Source of the DNA: Rusavskia elegans
Taxonomy: Eukaryota; Ascomycota; Lecanoromycetes; Teloschistales; Teloschistaceae
Assembly (NCBI GenBank): GCA_011316305.1
Contig: SAUG01000069.1
Coordinates: 62,001-126,000, forward strand
DNA: 64,000 bases
Direction: 5' to 3'
The first letter of the stretch is position 1, and each line of letters opens with the position of its first letter. The notes under the pieces are model-generated. The model saw only the letters and a list, made by a program, of their open reading frames with translations. It searched no databases and had not been told where the DNA came from. This document shows, piece by piece, positions 36,004 to 47,338 of this stretch. Made by a program: the position numbers and the translations under genes.

Positions 36004-37356
36004 TCAGGGTGTAGCTATCTCCACATTCGCAGCACCTGTAGTACCCATCTCTTCAAGACCTCTTCCAGCATTCGGTGTCCCGTTCTCGAGCATCATCTGG
36101 CCATTGGTCTCAGCTGCCAGCTCTCCTCCAATTTGACTTCTCAGCTTTGCGTAATTGTCTCCCGCCTCTCTCAGTAATCTCTGAATCTCGACCTCTCTCT
36201 CGGCAAGCTCATGTTTCTCTCTCCGTACATCCTCGAGCTTCTTCGAGCGCTGCATCCTCTCATACTGCATCTTGTTCAGATCTGCCTGCAGCTTTTCCAG
36301 ACAGCCATTGAGTGTCGGTAGAGGGGTAATTTTTGGCGGAGTCCGTGGACGCTGTGGTTGGTCGTAGTCGTCATGCTTCTGTAATCCGTCCATACCGGCA
36401 CGTGTTTGGGCTGCCTCATAAGCTTGCCTTCTCTCCACCTCACTATCATCTGTATCCACGCTCGATGAGCCGCCCTCCGCTTCGTTGATTAAGGCTTCCA
36501 TCTCAGACTTTTGTTTGCGCTTCTGTTCTCGCTCGGCTTTTCGGCCCAAAGCTATTCGGCCATCGTCGACAAGTTCGTCAAACCCTTCCATGATATCTTC
36601 ATCATCGCGGACAAGTCGAGTCTCCGGATGTTCTTTGGGGTCACGTAAGGTGATTTCGTTGCGGTCATCATCCGAACTCTCTGACCCGTAAACATTGATA
36701 TACTCTTCTTCTTTGGCCAATCGAGCCCTACGTTGCTTCTTTTCTTGAATTTCTGCGTCGGTGGGAATGGCCGAGCTTTCGTAGACGGATAGGTCAGAGC
36801 CGAACTTGGCTGCCAAATCGAGGGCTTTGCCTTCCTCGGTATTAGTGGGTACGAGGTCTCGCGGAGTGGATGGGGTCGAAGTCTTGAGCTCATTGAGGTA
36901 TTCTGCACTGTAGCTGGGTCGGTGGTCGGTTTGGCGAAGTGGTGTTGACTCGGCAGTGAGCGAGACGCCAGTAGACTTGCGAAGGGCATTCTTCTCAATT
37001 GCCTGCCGGCTGAGGTTCGACTTCTTGGCTCTGAAAACGGACGAAGTTTGTTCTTCATCTTCTGTCATGGAAGTGCTGCCAGGTCCAAATGATATTCTAG
37101 ACGACGCTTTCTTCCTAGGCTTGGAGGAAGCACGGGGGGAAGAGTGGGCGCCGGCATCGGGGAGACCGTCGTCTACAAGTCTAGTCAGCTGTCTGTATGA
37201 GAACGGGATGTTAGAACCCAAGCTAGTCATCCTTAGAACAGTTGACCTACTTCTTTCGCTCATACGAACGTCCCCTGTGCCTCCACTTTCCCCGTCGTCT
37301 CCATCGTCCTGCACAATGATCTTTGCCTTACGCCTCGCAGCGAAGGAGGAACTCAT
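36004..37356 (-). CDS. NTR2-like nineteen-complex-related protein (spliceosome disassembly)
   Basis: One long frame of 450 codons from the ATG at 37356 (MSSSFAARRKAKIIVQDD). The basic start followed by an acidic stretch, the motif RISFGPG, the central QRRARLAKEEEYINVYGSES and the block RLVRDDEDIMEGFDELVDD GRIALG are typical of fungal Ntr2-domain/GCFC-partner proteins. A coiled coil lies at about residues 360-422 (LEKLQADLNKMQYERMQRSK onward). In yeast Ntr2 works with Ntr1 and the helicase Prp43 to take apart the post-splicing lariat spliceosome. An in-frame segment near residue 40 contains GTAGGT and CAG signals, but no splice there keeps the frame. The gene is divergent from SmG with 246 bp between start codons. 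Confidence 0.78.
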   Translation of the reverse strand: MSSSFAARRKAKIIVQDDGDDGESGGTGDVRMSERSRSTVLRMTSLGSNIPFSYRQLTRLVDDGLPDAGAHSSPRASSKPRKKASSRISFGPGSTSMTEDEEQTSSVFRAKKSNLSRQAIEKNALRKSTGVSLTAESTPLRQTDHRPSYSAEYLNELKTSTPSTPRDLVPTNTEEGKALDLAAKFGSDLSVYESSAIPTDAEIQEKKQRRARLAKEEEYINVYGSESSDDDRNEITLRDPKEHPETRLVRDDEDIMEGFDELVDDGRIALGRKAEREQKRKQKSEMEALINEAEGGSSSVDTDDSEVERRQAYEAAQTRAGMDGLQKHDDYDQPQRPRTPPKITPLPTLNGCLEKLQADLNKMQYERMQRSKKLEDVRREKHELAEREVEIQRLLREAGDNYAKLRSQIGGELAAETNGQMMLENGTPNAGRGLEEMGTTGAANVEIATP

Positions 37357-37602
37357 ATTTCGACGGAATACGCTGTTGGGTATCACCAGTGCTGTTGGGG
37401 CAATTTGCAAGCCATTCGCCTCTCCAGCAGATGTGCTCACAAGAACCTAGCGTTCCATGAGTCGTGATTTGCACCGAGTGACGAGATGAGGCTCAAATGA
37501 TCTGCCGCTATTTTTGCTAGCGCCCGCAATCCCTGTCGCCGTAAAACATCCAGCGAGTTCATGAACTTGAGAACCTCTGACTCGCATCACGACGTCGCCG
37601 AC

Positions 37603-38131
37603 ATGCCCCAAGCTCAGCCCGAGCTCAAGAAGGTAAGACCCAGAAACCCTGAAAATTCAATTAACTGACCCATCGATAGTATCTCGACAAGCGGCTTTTC
37701 GTCCAACTGAACGGCAGCCGCAAAGTCCTCGGCGTCCTACGAGGTTACGATGTACGAACAATTCCCCTCGTCTTTCCTTCGATGGCCAGGCGTACGACTT
37801 GAAGGTTGTTACAAACAATGCTGGGCGCATACTGACATCTATTTCGCAGGTGTTCCTAAACGTTGTCCTCGACGATGCCGTTGAAGAAAAAGCAGGAGGG
37901 GAGAAAGTGCGATTAGGGATGGTGGTATGAGCTTTACACCTTCTGACAAGATCTGAAGAAAGCAACATCGCGATACTGATTCTAACGCATTGCAGGTCAT
38001 CCGAGGGAACTCTGTGGTTATGTTGGAGGTAAGTGTCGATCATCTTTGTCTTCAGCCATCATGTGGCTGACAGTGCTGGCCTATAGGCTTTGGAGCGTAT
38101 CGGGGGTGACGACCGGCGAAATCAGGGTTAA
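37603..38131 (+). CDS. SMX2: Small nuclear ribonucleoprotein G (SmG)
   Basis: Five short exons (37603-37632, 37680-37751, 37850-37924, 37996-38028, 38087-38131) encode 84 aa; all junctions are phase 0. The protein MPQAQPELKKYLDKRLFVQL continues with GSRKVLGVLRGYDVFLNVVL (Sm1) and VIRGNSVVMLEAL (Sm2), which identify SmG over other Sm and Lsm proteins. SmG is part of the heptameric ring on U1, U2, U4 and U5 snRNAs. Introns make up more than half of the gene. Introns are 47-98 nt with standard GT...AG borders. It shares an upstream region with the divergent NTR2-like spliceosomal gene. Confidence 0.96.
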
Positions 38132-38694
38132 CGCTACAGAACGCTGCGGAGGATGGGCTGGATATGGATACAAGAAGGATGTCAAAACCACAAGGGGCGC
38201 GATCTTGCTCAGCTTTGAGATTACAGATACCCAATTCAGTATTTCCGTCCTTCGAAGATCTCATGTGCACCTGCCATGAACACACGTGATTGAGTGGCAA
38301 GAGACCGATCTGAGTGGTTATGAGACGGTACCACTCATGGTCGCCAGGGAGCTCTTTACCTGCATTCAACCAATTCGTTCCCCGTCATGGTAAAGACCGC
38401 CTCGAACGTGCGTAGAGAATTACGCAAGTCGTGGTGCAGCGTTGTCCGCTCGACTATCAAATAGTCGGCCTATCAAACAGAAACGATGTTGATGAATAAT
38501 ATTGCTGAAGCAAAGTTAAAAAATAACGTTACAGGCCTGTGAATGATAAGGTACTCGTACATTCTCTTCCCGATCAAGTTGCTCATTACCCATAGCACAT
38601 CAGCATAGTCTCGTGTATTGTCCAGCCCATGCCCAAAATAAGCGCCATCCTAAGTTGTCATACTGATACATGTTCTCATTCATACTTCCATTTC
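38132..38694. other. Intergenic, convergent 3' flanks (SmG / Zn2Cys6 factor)
   Basis: No gene seen. Open frames here are short and one (38369-38052) overlaps the last SmG exon on the other strand. Confidence 0.55.
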
Positions 38695-41600
38695 CTATCT
38701 GATGCGTTTTGGAGAAACAGTATCAATCACGCCACTGAGGAACGAATCCTCAGCGTCCCATCGTCGTTTCATCCCTCCAGGATCGTAGGTGCTCGCCACA
38801 GTATCGCGCCACATGCTTGAGGTGACGAAAGACGGCGTTGGGGTCGTTGTCGCATACTGTGGCATTTGGGGCGTCGGCTGACACGGTTGAAGAGGTGCCA
38901 TGGTGGATTGCATTGGATACTGCTGTTGCTGCTGCTGTATGCTTTCATTGACGTGAGGCATGTCGTATGAACCGATCGAGTTTGGCGTGTAGATGGGTGG
39001 TGAAGGTTGGTTGTGGATCATACTTCCGTTCTGCATTGTACTCGCTGGTGTTGGGAAGGCTGTGTTCCATTGACTAGGATTATTGTCAGCAACAAGCTAC
39101 TCGTACGAGGGAAGATACATACTCAAATATTTTTGAGGGATTCCACTCGGACTGATCAAAGCCTACGTTGTCCATATGGAGTCCTTGATGATGGCTATTT
39201 GGCATCATTCCAAGGTTCATCGACCCGCTGTTGGTATCTTCTAACCCTGCCGAAATTGGTGGAGTCAAGGGTTGCGTACCATAATGGGTTCGTGCCGACT
39301 GCTCGTGTGAGGTCTGACGGCCCAGGGTAGGATGGTACTTGGTCTCCGCGGGCTCGCTCTTACTATGTTTCAGAGGAGCTCTTGGGCTGCCATGCGGGAA
39401 GTTGTGTCGGAGACGGAATGGCTTGTTGATATCCGCAGAAAAGGCTTCGCGCAATGCATCGATCTGTGACTGCATCTCCGGCATTGGCCAAGCTGAGGTG
39501 CAGTTCTCAAGGAGAAGCATATGGCGCGTGAAATACTCTTTGGCATCTTTATTGAACTCCGGTTCGGGGGAAGTTATTGCAACCTAGTTGACCGATGTCA
39601 GCAATCATTATCCGCCATACTGAAACCTAATAAACGGACCAGGTGAATCATGGTACACGTGAGGACCGTGTAGATGACGAAGTTGATGCCACGCTGCATA
39701 CACAGCAAACCCGGCAATCCGAATGTATGGAAGATTGCCTCCTGTAGCCGGCATATCTTCTTGGAAGACTCATAGCACACTTCCATGTGTTTTCTCCAGC
39801 TACCTCCAGCAGCGAAAGATCTTGAAGACATCAATTGCGGTCGATGAACCATTATGACATTGAGGTGATAGTAACAGTGCATGTTGCCAACGAAATGGTT
39901 GCTTAGGTAGGGTGGAGCGTCTCCTTCTGGATATTCTACTTGGAGGTCTTTGGGGAGGTTGTCGGCCCAGCTGATGGCTTCAGGGTTGAGACTTGTGAAC
40001 TTGGGATCTGATGCCCAATCTTTCTGCCGTCTCACTTTACCATAGGTATCGTGCAGATGCCTCACGTTGCGGACATTCCGGACAAGATACTGGAACTGTC
40101 GCGATATTTGGTAGTCGGATGTATCAATACCTGGCACTGGCTGGAGGACATTGAAGTCAACACTATCGGGGTCAACTCCCAAGTCAAATCGTCCTACACG
40201 CTGTCAGAACGGCCTCTTGAAATATTGAAAGCGAGATATCATACCTTGGGGACCACCTATCATCATCTCGCAAACGAAGATATTCTGCCAGATCCGAGTG
40301 CGGATCAAGCATTCAGTCGGGTCATGCTCGCAACATTGGCCAGCTTGATGGTCCGCATAGTGCTCGTGCAGCTCAAGATCTTTAGCCATTGCCACCAGAG
40401 TCTTTACGGTCATCCACGATCTGTAATAGTAGCCACGTTTCGGGGCAGCCTCCCGGGCTTTGAGTAATAGTAGCAGCGCTTGGATTGTGCTCAGACGTGG
40501 AACATCCATGAAGCAATCCTCATGCTCTTTTGCCGATGTCAGCAACGATGCAGCCACGTAATAACAATGTAAGGCTTACTTGAGGCCAGCGCCAGCCATT
40601 GCGCTCCTTGTGCTGGATCATCCGACATTCGGCCCGCACAAGCGAAGATCGCTTCAAGGATGAGTGGTGAGATGGATTGGCGGTTCGTCTGCCATTGCTG
40701 ATAGAAGTATGACTTGCTCAAGACTGGAACATATGGATGAATGTGAGCGAAAAAAATCTCGAACCAAGCAAGGCATTGCTCCTCGGATGGCATCAGCTCC
40801 GGCGGTATCCTAACGGTGGATCCAGAGCCCATGGCGGTTGAGGGCAGCTTCACCTCAAACTCCTCTAGCGCTGGCGCTTCGGCAAGGCTTTTCTTCTGCT
40901 GTGATATATACAGAGCTTGGATAACGTCAGTGGTCCTTGTCGCATATGGGGTAAACCAGGATTCGACGTACCAACGCCATTCTCTTTGATACTGAGCTGC
41001 CCTAATACATCACTCAGGTCTGTGGCCGAGTGTTGATCGTTCGTCCAATTGCTGTCATGATTCGGGGGTGGAGGTGGTGCCACGTTGATGGCTTGGAAGG
41101 CGGTGGGGTTTTGATAGGTTTCCGGGAGAGTCATAGGCATGGAGGTAACAGGATCGTAGCTGAAATCAGGCTGGCTTGGATGTCTCTCCACATTCGCTGG
41201 GGCACTGAAGCTCCCTGGATGATGTCCATAGCCGACCTGGGGATTATGGATAGACTCATTGGGGTGCCCGAAATCATAGAATTGAGTTGGCTCTCCGTGT
41301 TGGACATAATGGTCGTCTTCCCCACTGGCACTGGAATGATCAAAGTCCAAGACTCCTTCCAGGCCAGAGTAGGAACCTCCCCCTCCATGCACACGGTCGT
41401 AGTTGAGAGAGGGCGGCACACAAGATAGCTTCAGCCTAACGCATGCAGCGCAAGGCCAGGAGTTTGTGGTAGCGGCATCGCATTTGATCTTCCTTCTTCT
41501 GCAGCCCTCGCATGCTCGCATGACTGAACCAAATATCGTGTTAGCGGAAATGCAACAACAGCTACATGATTGTACGGACCTTTGAGGCGCTTATGCCTGT

Positions 41601-41783
41601 TGTGCTCATCCACGAAAACATAGTCTATTGAACAGTCAGTACCGTTCGGCAAATCATATTTCTGTCTATAACTAGCTTACTCTTCTTGTTGTCACCAACA
41701 CCTAGATTAGGGGGTGCAAAGGCATACGACTGCATTGGAAATTCCTGCGCCATCATAGGACGGGATTCGAATTCGGTGTGCAT
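38695..41783 (-). CDS. Zn2Cys6 fungal-specific transcription factor
   Basis: Eight exons: 41783-41681, 41624-41580, 41523-40972, 40915-40580, 40526-40245, 40193-39640, 39583-39123 and 39073-38695, giving 903 aa, every junction in frame. The DNA-binding domain at about residues 53-83 has six cysteines spaced C-x2-C-x6-C-x9-C-x2-C-x6-C (CEGCRRRKIKC, then CAACVRLKLSC), preceded by NYVFVDEHNRHKRLK. The fungal-specific middle homology region starts around CLAWFEIFFAHIHPYVPVLS and includes GYYYRSWMTVKTLVAMAKDL. The C-terminal part is Gln/Pro-rich with a run of six glutamines near 38930, a possible activation region. I cannot assign a named regulator or target genes. A 2.5-kb gene-free region lies upstream, longer than any other gap here. 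Confidence 0.93.
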
Positions 41784-44280
41784 TTACCTAAGCAATACGG
41801 TACCAACGATGGCAAGTCTGTTGGTGATGGATTGAAGCTCATGTACTCATTCGATAGAACGTTTGTCGACTTCCCTAGTGAGTGGCGTTCGGTGACAAGA
41901 CAGGCAGGGTTGGCGAAGGCCCCAATCTTTCAACGACAAATTTGTTCCCTTTGACTCCAAGTCTCTTTGATTCTTTCGTTATTGTTTTAGAACGTCGAGA
42001 GGATTGAGACAGATTCGCACGCAGCATACCAACTGTAGAATTGATGACAAGCGGGCTTTGAACGAGGTCAATGTGAATCGATAGAGTGTGCGACAGCAGT
42101 CGTTAGACCGAGAACAACAAAACCACGAAAATACAGCGCTCGAAGTAGTAATATCAACCAGTATTCTCCGGATGGTCTGATGTCGGACGGGAAAAGGCAC
42201 GATGCAGGTACAGGACGGAGGAGAAGCTCTTTTGGACTTAGCCTGCTGTAGGGCAGGTGTAGTCTCGCGGGTATTGACTGGATCCTTTCAATGGCAGGCT
42301 GATCTGGTTCTCTGTGGTACTACTGAGCTGTAATGTCAAAGAAAGGTTAAGAAAGGTTCAGCTGGCGCAGCTGTTGCGTAGGACGAAGGAATGTGGAGAA
42401 GCTGGAGATTGCCGGCCTATGGTTTTCCCAGCAACGTTGTTTTGTAAGCGGTCAGATCCTGCGGCAAGTATTCCTCCAGGCAGCGGAAGGCGAATGAGTC
42501 TCTTGGAAGATCGAACGGCTGACGTTAGATGACACCTGCGGAGCCAACGGATTAAGAAGTTGAAGTCGGACTGAGGATGACGGTCTATGTAAATGGGTTC
42601 TGGTGATATCTGATCACAATCAGTGCGCGGGGTACGTCGTATGTAAATGGTGCATACGGTGTTAGTCAAGAATGCCCGTAGCGAACTTTGGTTGACCGCC
42701 AAATTCCTTAGGCCACCTCGTAGGCTTGGTTGCATCGATTTTGACTTCCGTCGTACCACAGCATCGAGATTCCTGGGGGGGGGGCGCAGTTTCTCTCTTA
42801 CCCTTCGGGTCCAACGTGGCAGCCCTGGCAAGTATTATGTCTTTGCCCAGACCTCACAATGGGGCTTATTGATCGTCACCTTCCCTCTTCAGGAAGGGCG
42901 CATGACAGGTCCGCGTACGCCGTAAGGACGTTGTCGATTGGAACCTCCCGCATGGGCAGGCCGGCAAGGACTGACCCTGGGTAGCGTCATGCCGTCTATG
43001 TATTGGCATTAATTTATTGATCAGGAGAAACAGATCGCCCCCATGAATAATGATCTACTGCTCTACCGGTTCGCCTATCAGGCTAGCCCACCCGTGGGAT
43101 GAAAGGCACGTCCCGCCGATGGTGATAAGAATAGAGGGCGATGCTGCTTTGACCCGATCCTAGATTCCGCGCGATTTTACTCGCGCTCTTATAACAATTA
43201 TGACCTCGACATCCTATATAGCAACAAAAGGAGGAGAAATAACATGGCATCCTCGGCTTGTGGAACGGCACTAAAGAAACATCCTACGCCCGTACATTTT
43301 CCCTCAAATTTCAATGGGCGATAAAGCGAAGATGACCGTCAGCCGAGGGAGCATATAAAAAAAGAGATCGAAAGGCGTGAGTGAAACAGCCAAGTCACTT
43401 CGCCGTGATGGTCCTGCTATGACATACAAGATACGTAGATATGCATCCGTCTGGCTTCGGGGAAGCCGCCAGCTTTCAGGGGTAGATGCTTCTCGAAAGT
43501 CTGTAGAAGAGGCACAGTACGCCGGAGCATGCATGCGGGTGATTCATGCACGCCACCAACAGCTTCTGAGCCTAACGTTCAACCTTGCTGAGCAGTTCCT
43601 GCCCACACTTATCGCGAAATACAGAGGACATACTTTACTTGCAACCATGAATGGCACTGTGGCAGAAATGTCCGAAAAGAAACTCGCACGATGTTTGTTT
43701 TGTGTGAGTGACAATCAGACAATGAAGTCGATCTTTCGGCTGCAGCGAACCGCGAGTTTGCCGTGTGTGATTACAGGAACAGAGCCGCTGATGCGGGATA
43801 TTCTCCGACTTCTGGGGTAGCATCTTTAGCCTCAACCAAAGACGGGACAAAACGTCAGATTGGCACTTAAACTCTAATGACGGCAAGCCGATGAGGTTGA
43901 CAGTGACTGGATGTTCAGATCAGAGAGATGATTTCCCGTTGGCAGTTTTCTCAGTGACGACCGCTCTATGATGCCTTTTGCCTCGACAGATGCGATTATC
44001 GACGTGAGAAGCCCGAGGCACACGCACGCAGATCGCCTTGCTATTCAAAGCAAAGGGTGCATCAAGTCGTACGAACGGTCAAGTCTTCTCGCCGAAATCT
44101 TACGTTTGATAGTAACCAGGGTAGAACCCTTATCGATGAACCTCGGCTTGATCCGAATCACGCCTTTCATCTGATACCGAGCGTCAAGTCAATTATCCGC
44201 GCTTAAGAGAACGACCGTCAACATACAAAGCTTGAAGGAACGCCTTCGAATTGGGAACGACAACTTCCCAAAACATCAAC
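41784..44280. other. Long gene-free region upstream of the transcription factor and CIA2
   Basis: About 2.5 kb without a gene I can support. Frames of 140-160 codons (42831-42358 minus, 43377-43820 plus) have no domain, no hydrophobic pattern and no splice partners. The composition is mixed, not the AT-rich pattern left by RIP. A long regulatory region or 5' UTR for the regulator, or a non-coding transcript, are the likeliest contents. Confidence 0.5.
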
Positions 44281-45262
44281 ATGTCCGAAATACTCAACGC
44301 TAACCCCACGATCCGAAGCGCCGCCGATCTTCCAAGTCGACGTCGAGAGCCGACCAAGAAGACCAAAACCCAACGACCGTTTGGTCTTCTTTCAAGTACT
44401 ATCCCAGACTCCGCATACACCCCAGATCCCTTCAACCCATCATCTTCGTCCGAAAGCGAGAGCTCGGACAACGATGAGGAGGTCGAACCTATCGACGAAC
44501 AGGAAATATACGGTACGTAAAGCGCCGGCGAGGAGAAGAATCTAGGCCTTGGCCGTAGGTCATTAGGAAAAGTTCCGAGCTCGCTTGAAGACTGTCTGTG
44601 CATGGTTCGAAACCTCGATCCTTCATGCAAGTCAGCCCAAGATCGAGCCAGTGGCAGATCAGACCGACAAGCTATACCAAGTCCAAGCGTCTCTGAAACC
44701 AAGCTACTCCATGACTATCAATTCTACTCGGTCAGGCTATTCATGAGGAAACACCCATTGGGCGGATCTACGCGACAAGGTGTTTCCTCATAAAGAAACC
44801 TGCAGTATTCCCAGCCCAGCCTATCCATCCATCCATCCAAAAAATCGAAGCTAACCCCTCGCTTCTTCCTCCACAGACCTCATAGCATCAATCCAAGACC
44901 CCGAACACCCCCTAACCCTCGGCTCCCTCTCCGTCGTCAACCTCCCCGACATAACCCTCACATCCACCCTCCCACCCTCCTCACTTTCCAACCCATCCCT
45001 CCCCGCCATCACAACCGTCACCGTCCTCGTGACCCCAACAATAACCCACTGCTCCCTCGCCACCGTCATCGGTTTGGGAGTGCGGGTTCGTCTCGAACAG
45101 GCGCTGCCGCCGAGGTTCAGGGTGGATGTCAGGATCAAGGAGGGGACGCATAGTACGGCGGAGCAGGTGAACCGGCAGTTGGGGGATAAGGAGAGGGTGG
45201 CGGCGGCGTTGGAGAATGGGACGTTAATGGGGGTTTTGAGGAAAATGTTGGAGGGCTGTTGA
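44281..45262 (+). CDS. CIA2: Cytosolic Fe-S cluster targeting protein Cia2 (MIP18 family)
   Basis: Two exons, 44281-44512 and 44877-45262, encode 205 aa. The N-terminal 75 residues are disordered (MSEILNANPTIRSAADLPSR and a Ser/Glu-rich stretch). The MIP18 domain follows: IYDLIASIQDPEHPLTLGSL, VVNLPDITL, TITHCSLATVIGLGVRVRLE with the conserved reactive cysteine, and IKEGTHSTAEQVNRQLGDKE. Cia2 with Cia1 and Met18 hands Fe-S clusters to cytosolic and nuclear apoproteins such as DNA polymerases and helicases. The 364-nt intron is the longest in the window and contains a 13-bp perfect inverted repeat. The second exon changes from C-rich to G-rich third positions midway. Confidence 0.93.
44743..44791 (+). 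repeat. 13-bp perfect inverted repeat inside the CIA2 intron
   Basis: ATGAGGAAACACC at 44743-44755 is matched by its exact reverse complement at 44779-44791, with a 23-nt loop. In RNA this would form a stable hairpin within the 364-nt intron, about 85 nt before the acceptor. Confidence 0.9.
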
Positions 45263-45607
45263 TTGGAATTAGGACGTGCGGGAGAAGGGATTGCACGGCG
45301 GAACAGGGCGAATTGTAAGTGTTGGATTGATGTAAGAAAGCGAGTAATGAGCGATGATAATATGATTGTCATAGAGCATGGAGAGTGTATACAAAGACGC
45401 CTTAGGCCTTGGCATAGGAATCATTGGATGGGTGAGGGACGAACAGAAAAAGGCGTCATTCTGATGTATTCAAATAAACATAGTAATGGAATGAATATAT
45501 AACCATGATCCTACATCGATTGATCCATCAACTCCGTTTAGCGAAAATCCCATATACACGATCTCCCCTTCCGCTACCTCGTGAGCCTACACCCTTCATT
45601 TTGACGT
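45263..45607. other. Intergenic, convergent 3' flanks (CIA2 / Vps3844 gene)
   Basis: No gene seen. AT-rich near 45470-45500, fitting 3' ends of two convergent genes. Confidence 0.55.
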
Positions 45608-47033
45608 CTACTTCTGAGCCCTCGGCCCCGTGACCCCAGCCCCAATCACGCTCGGTAAGTCTTCTTGTCCAATACTGAACAACAAACCTATGCCCCAAGT
45701 CACGGTCGCCACCATCGCAATCGATATGCCCGCCAACAGCCAGAATGACGCACTAACATCTTTCTTCGAGCACGCCGGTCCTGCCCAGTTGATCGTCTTC
45801 ACACCTTTGCCCTCGCCCCTGCTAAGTACTGTTTTGCTGCATTCGCATGCATAGCACACGGACTTGACCTTGTCGTTTAAGTCCTTACCCTTCAAGTACG
45901 GTGTGCCATGTCCGGAGCAGTTATTTGTGACCTCAATGAGTTTGTCAAGGTTGGGTTGGCAGACGGGCAAGATACCAGGTTTTAGTGCTGTGGATGCTTT
46001 AAGGGTCTGAGGCGTCGAGACGTGATCAGAAGCTAATGATGTTTGAGGGGCGGATGGTGCCGCAAGTGGGGCTTCGGTCTGGCCTTCGCGAGCTTGAAGG
46101 GGTTGGCGGTGTGGCATTGCGTAGCTGCCATAAGTTGAGGTTGAAGTACGCTTCGCCTTTACATTCGAAGGCGGCATTATGATTACTGTGGATTCTTGAT
46201 CCTTTGCTCGAGCAGCCGGACGTAGAAGGCCGGATAGTGCTTGGGATAAGTCTTTCTTGGCCTGAGGCAAAGCCTTATCGTTGGCAAATTCAGACAAGGA
46301 AAGACGAAGTATAGCGGTTCGAGCGGACTTCTTAGTACTCAAGTCTGTGAGGAAATGAGCCAGACTAAGTACACGAGGGGGAGCTGGTTCAACGGAACAA
46401 GCACCCGTTGTCTGTCCGGAAAATCGTAAGCGTTGGTCAATTTGGGTGATGCCCATGGGCCATAGACTTACGCCATCCAGTGTCGAGAGCACACCCCTCT
46501 TGAAGGCGCCCTTGTTTCCAGATCTGGAGCTACAGGGATATTCTCCTTTGTAAGACACTTCCTTAGCTTGCTCGAAAAGGTCGTTGACAAGTTGATGAGT
46601 CTGAAAAGATTCTGGGGCGTTCGACATGGTGAACGTGGTTCGGTGAAGCTTAGGATCGAAGAACTCTGGTGGAGATATTAGAAGAAAGCGAGATGGACGA
46701 TGTAGATACGTTTCTACCTCCAGGGTTCTCGATATCCTCTACGATGATCAGATTCCTTTGGGGATCCAGCCATTGCTCATCTGGTGAGAGTATTGGCTTT
46801 TGTTGGCCCCCAAACTCATTCAGTGTCTTCAGGGTCGGCCCATCTGCGCCTTCCAAGCTATGGTACCTTGATATTCCAAGGCGGCGAGCGAGCAGAAGTC
46901 TGGTTGCATGTGGCGATAGGATTTGCGATGCGGGAATGTCAGAGGCATCCGATAAGTAAATGTATGCATCAAAGGCGATTGTCTGGGCTGAGAAAAGGAG
47001 GAACGCCCACGACAGGCCCACAGAAAGTCTCAT
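45608..47033 (-). CDS. Vps3844-domain (DUF3844) type I membrane protein
   Basis: Exons 47033-46718, 46665-46472 and 46411-45608 give 437 aa. The start MRLSVGLSWAFLLFSAQTIA is a signal peptide. A lumenal region follows (DAYIYLSDASDIPASQILSP, then LARRLGISRYHSLEG). The C-terminal Vps3844 domain has an EGF-like cysteine pattern (NCSGHGTPYLKG, CYACECSKTV, GPACSKKDVS), then one membrane helix (FWLLAGISIAMVATVTWGIG) and a short cytosolic tail. The family is linked to vacuolar protein sorting and endomembrane transport in fungi, though its role is poorly known. The second intron (60 nt) is a multiple of three and open in frame, so its removal rests on the splice signals alone. The divergent neighbour starts 305 bp away. 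Confidence 0.86.
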
Positions 47034-47338
47034 ATTGACATCCTCTGAATACTTGAGTTGTCGTTCTGTCAGAGCAACAACTTGAGCCACGACGACATCA
47101 TGATAGGACCACCCCACTAGTACCAATCGCACTAGCGCTCTTCAACCGACTTGACCTCGAGGCTCTGCAATGTCACGACCGCGGGATATCCATGGTTGCT
47201 GGTGCTATTTCCAATAAGCAGATTCTCCACGGACAAATGATACAGTCGGAAAGGGGTCTAAGGTGAAGGCAGGTGACGCTTTCTCGACTCACCTCTCATT
47301 CAATTTCTTCGGTGGCAGGCTTTGCGCCTAGCCCGCCC
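47034..47338. other. Short divergent promoter region
   Basis: 305 bp between the start codons of the Vps3844 gene and the 47339 gene; probably a shared bidirectional promoter. No specific element identified. Confidence 0.45.

Noticed and set aside
37149..37256. Intron inside the NTR2-like gene (GTAGGT donor, CAG/TAG acceptors)
   Set aside because: None of the donor-acceptor pairs keeps the reading frame, while the unspliced frame is open.
42358..43820. Two frames of 147-157 codons in the long gap
   Set aside because: No domain, no composition typical of the neighbouring genes, and no splice partners.
41784..44280. Mobile element or RIP-degraded repeat
   Set aside because: Composition is not AT-rich, and I saw no terminal repeats, target-site duplication or transposase fragments.
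44513..44876. Possible tRNA gene inside the CIA2 intron (GGTTCGAAACC near 44603 resembles a B box)
   Set aside because: No matching A box, acceptor stem or cloverleaf could be drawn around it.
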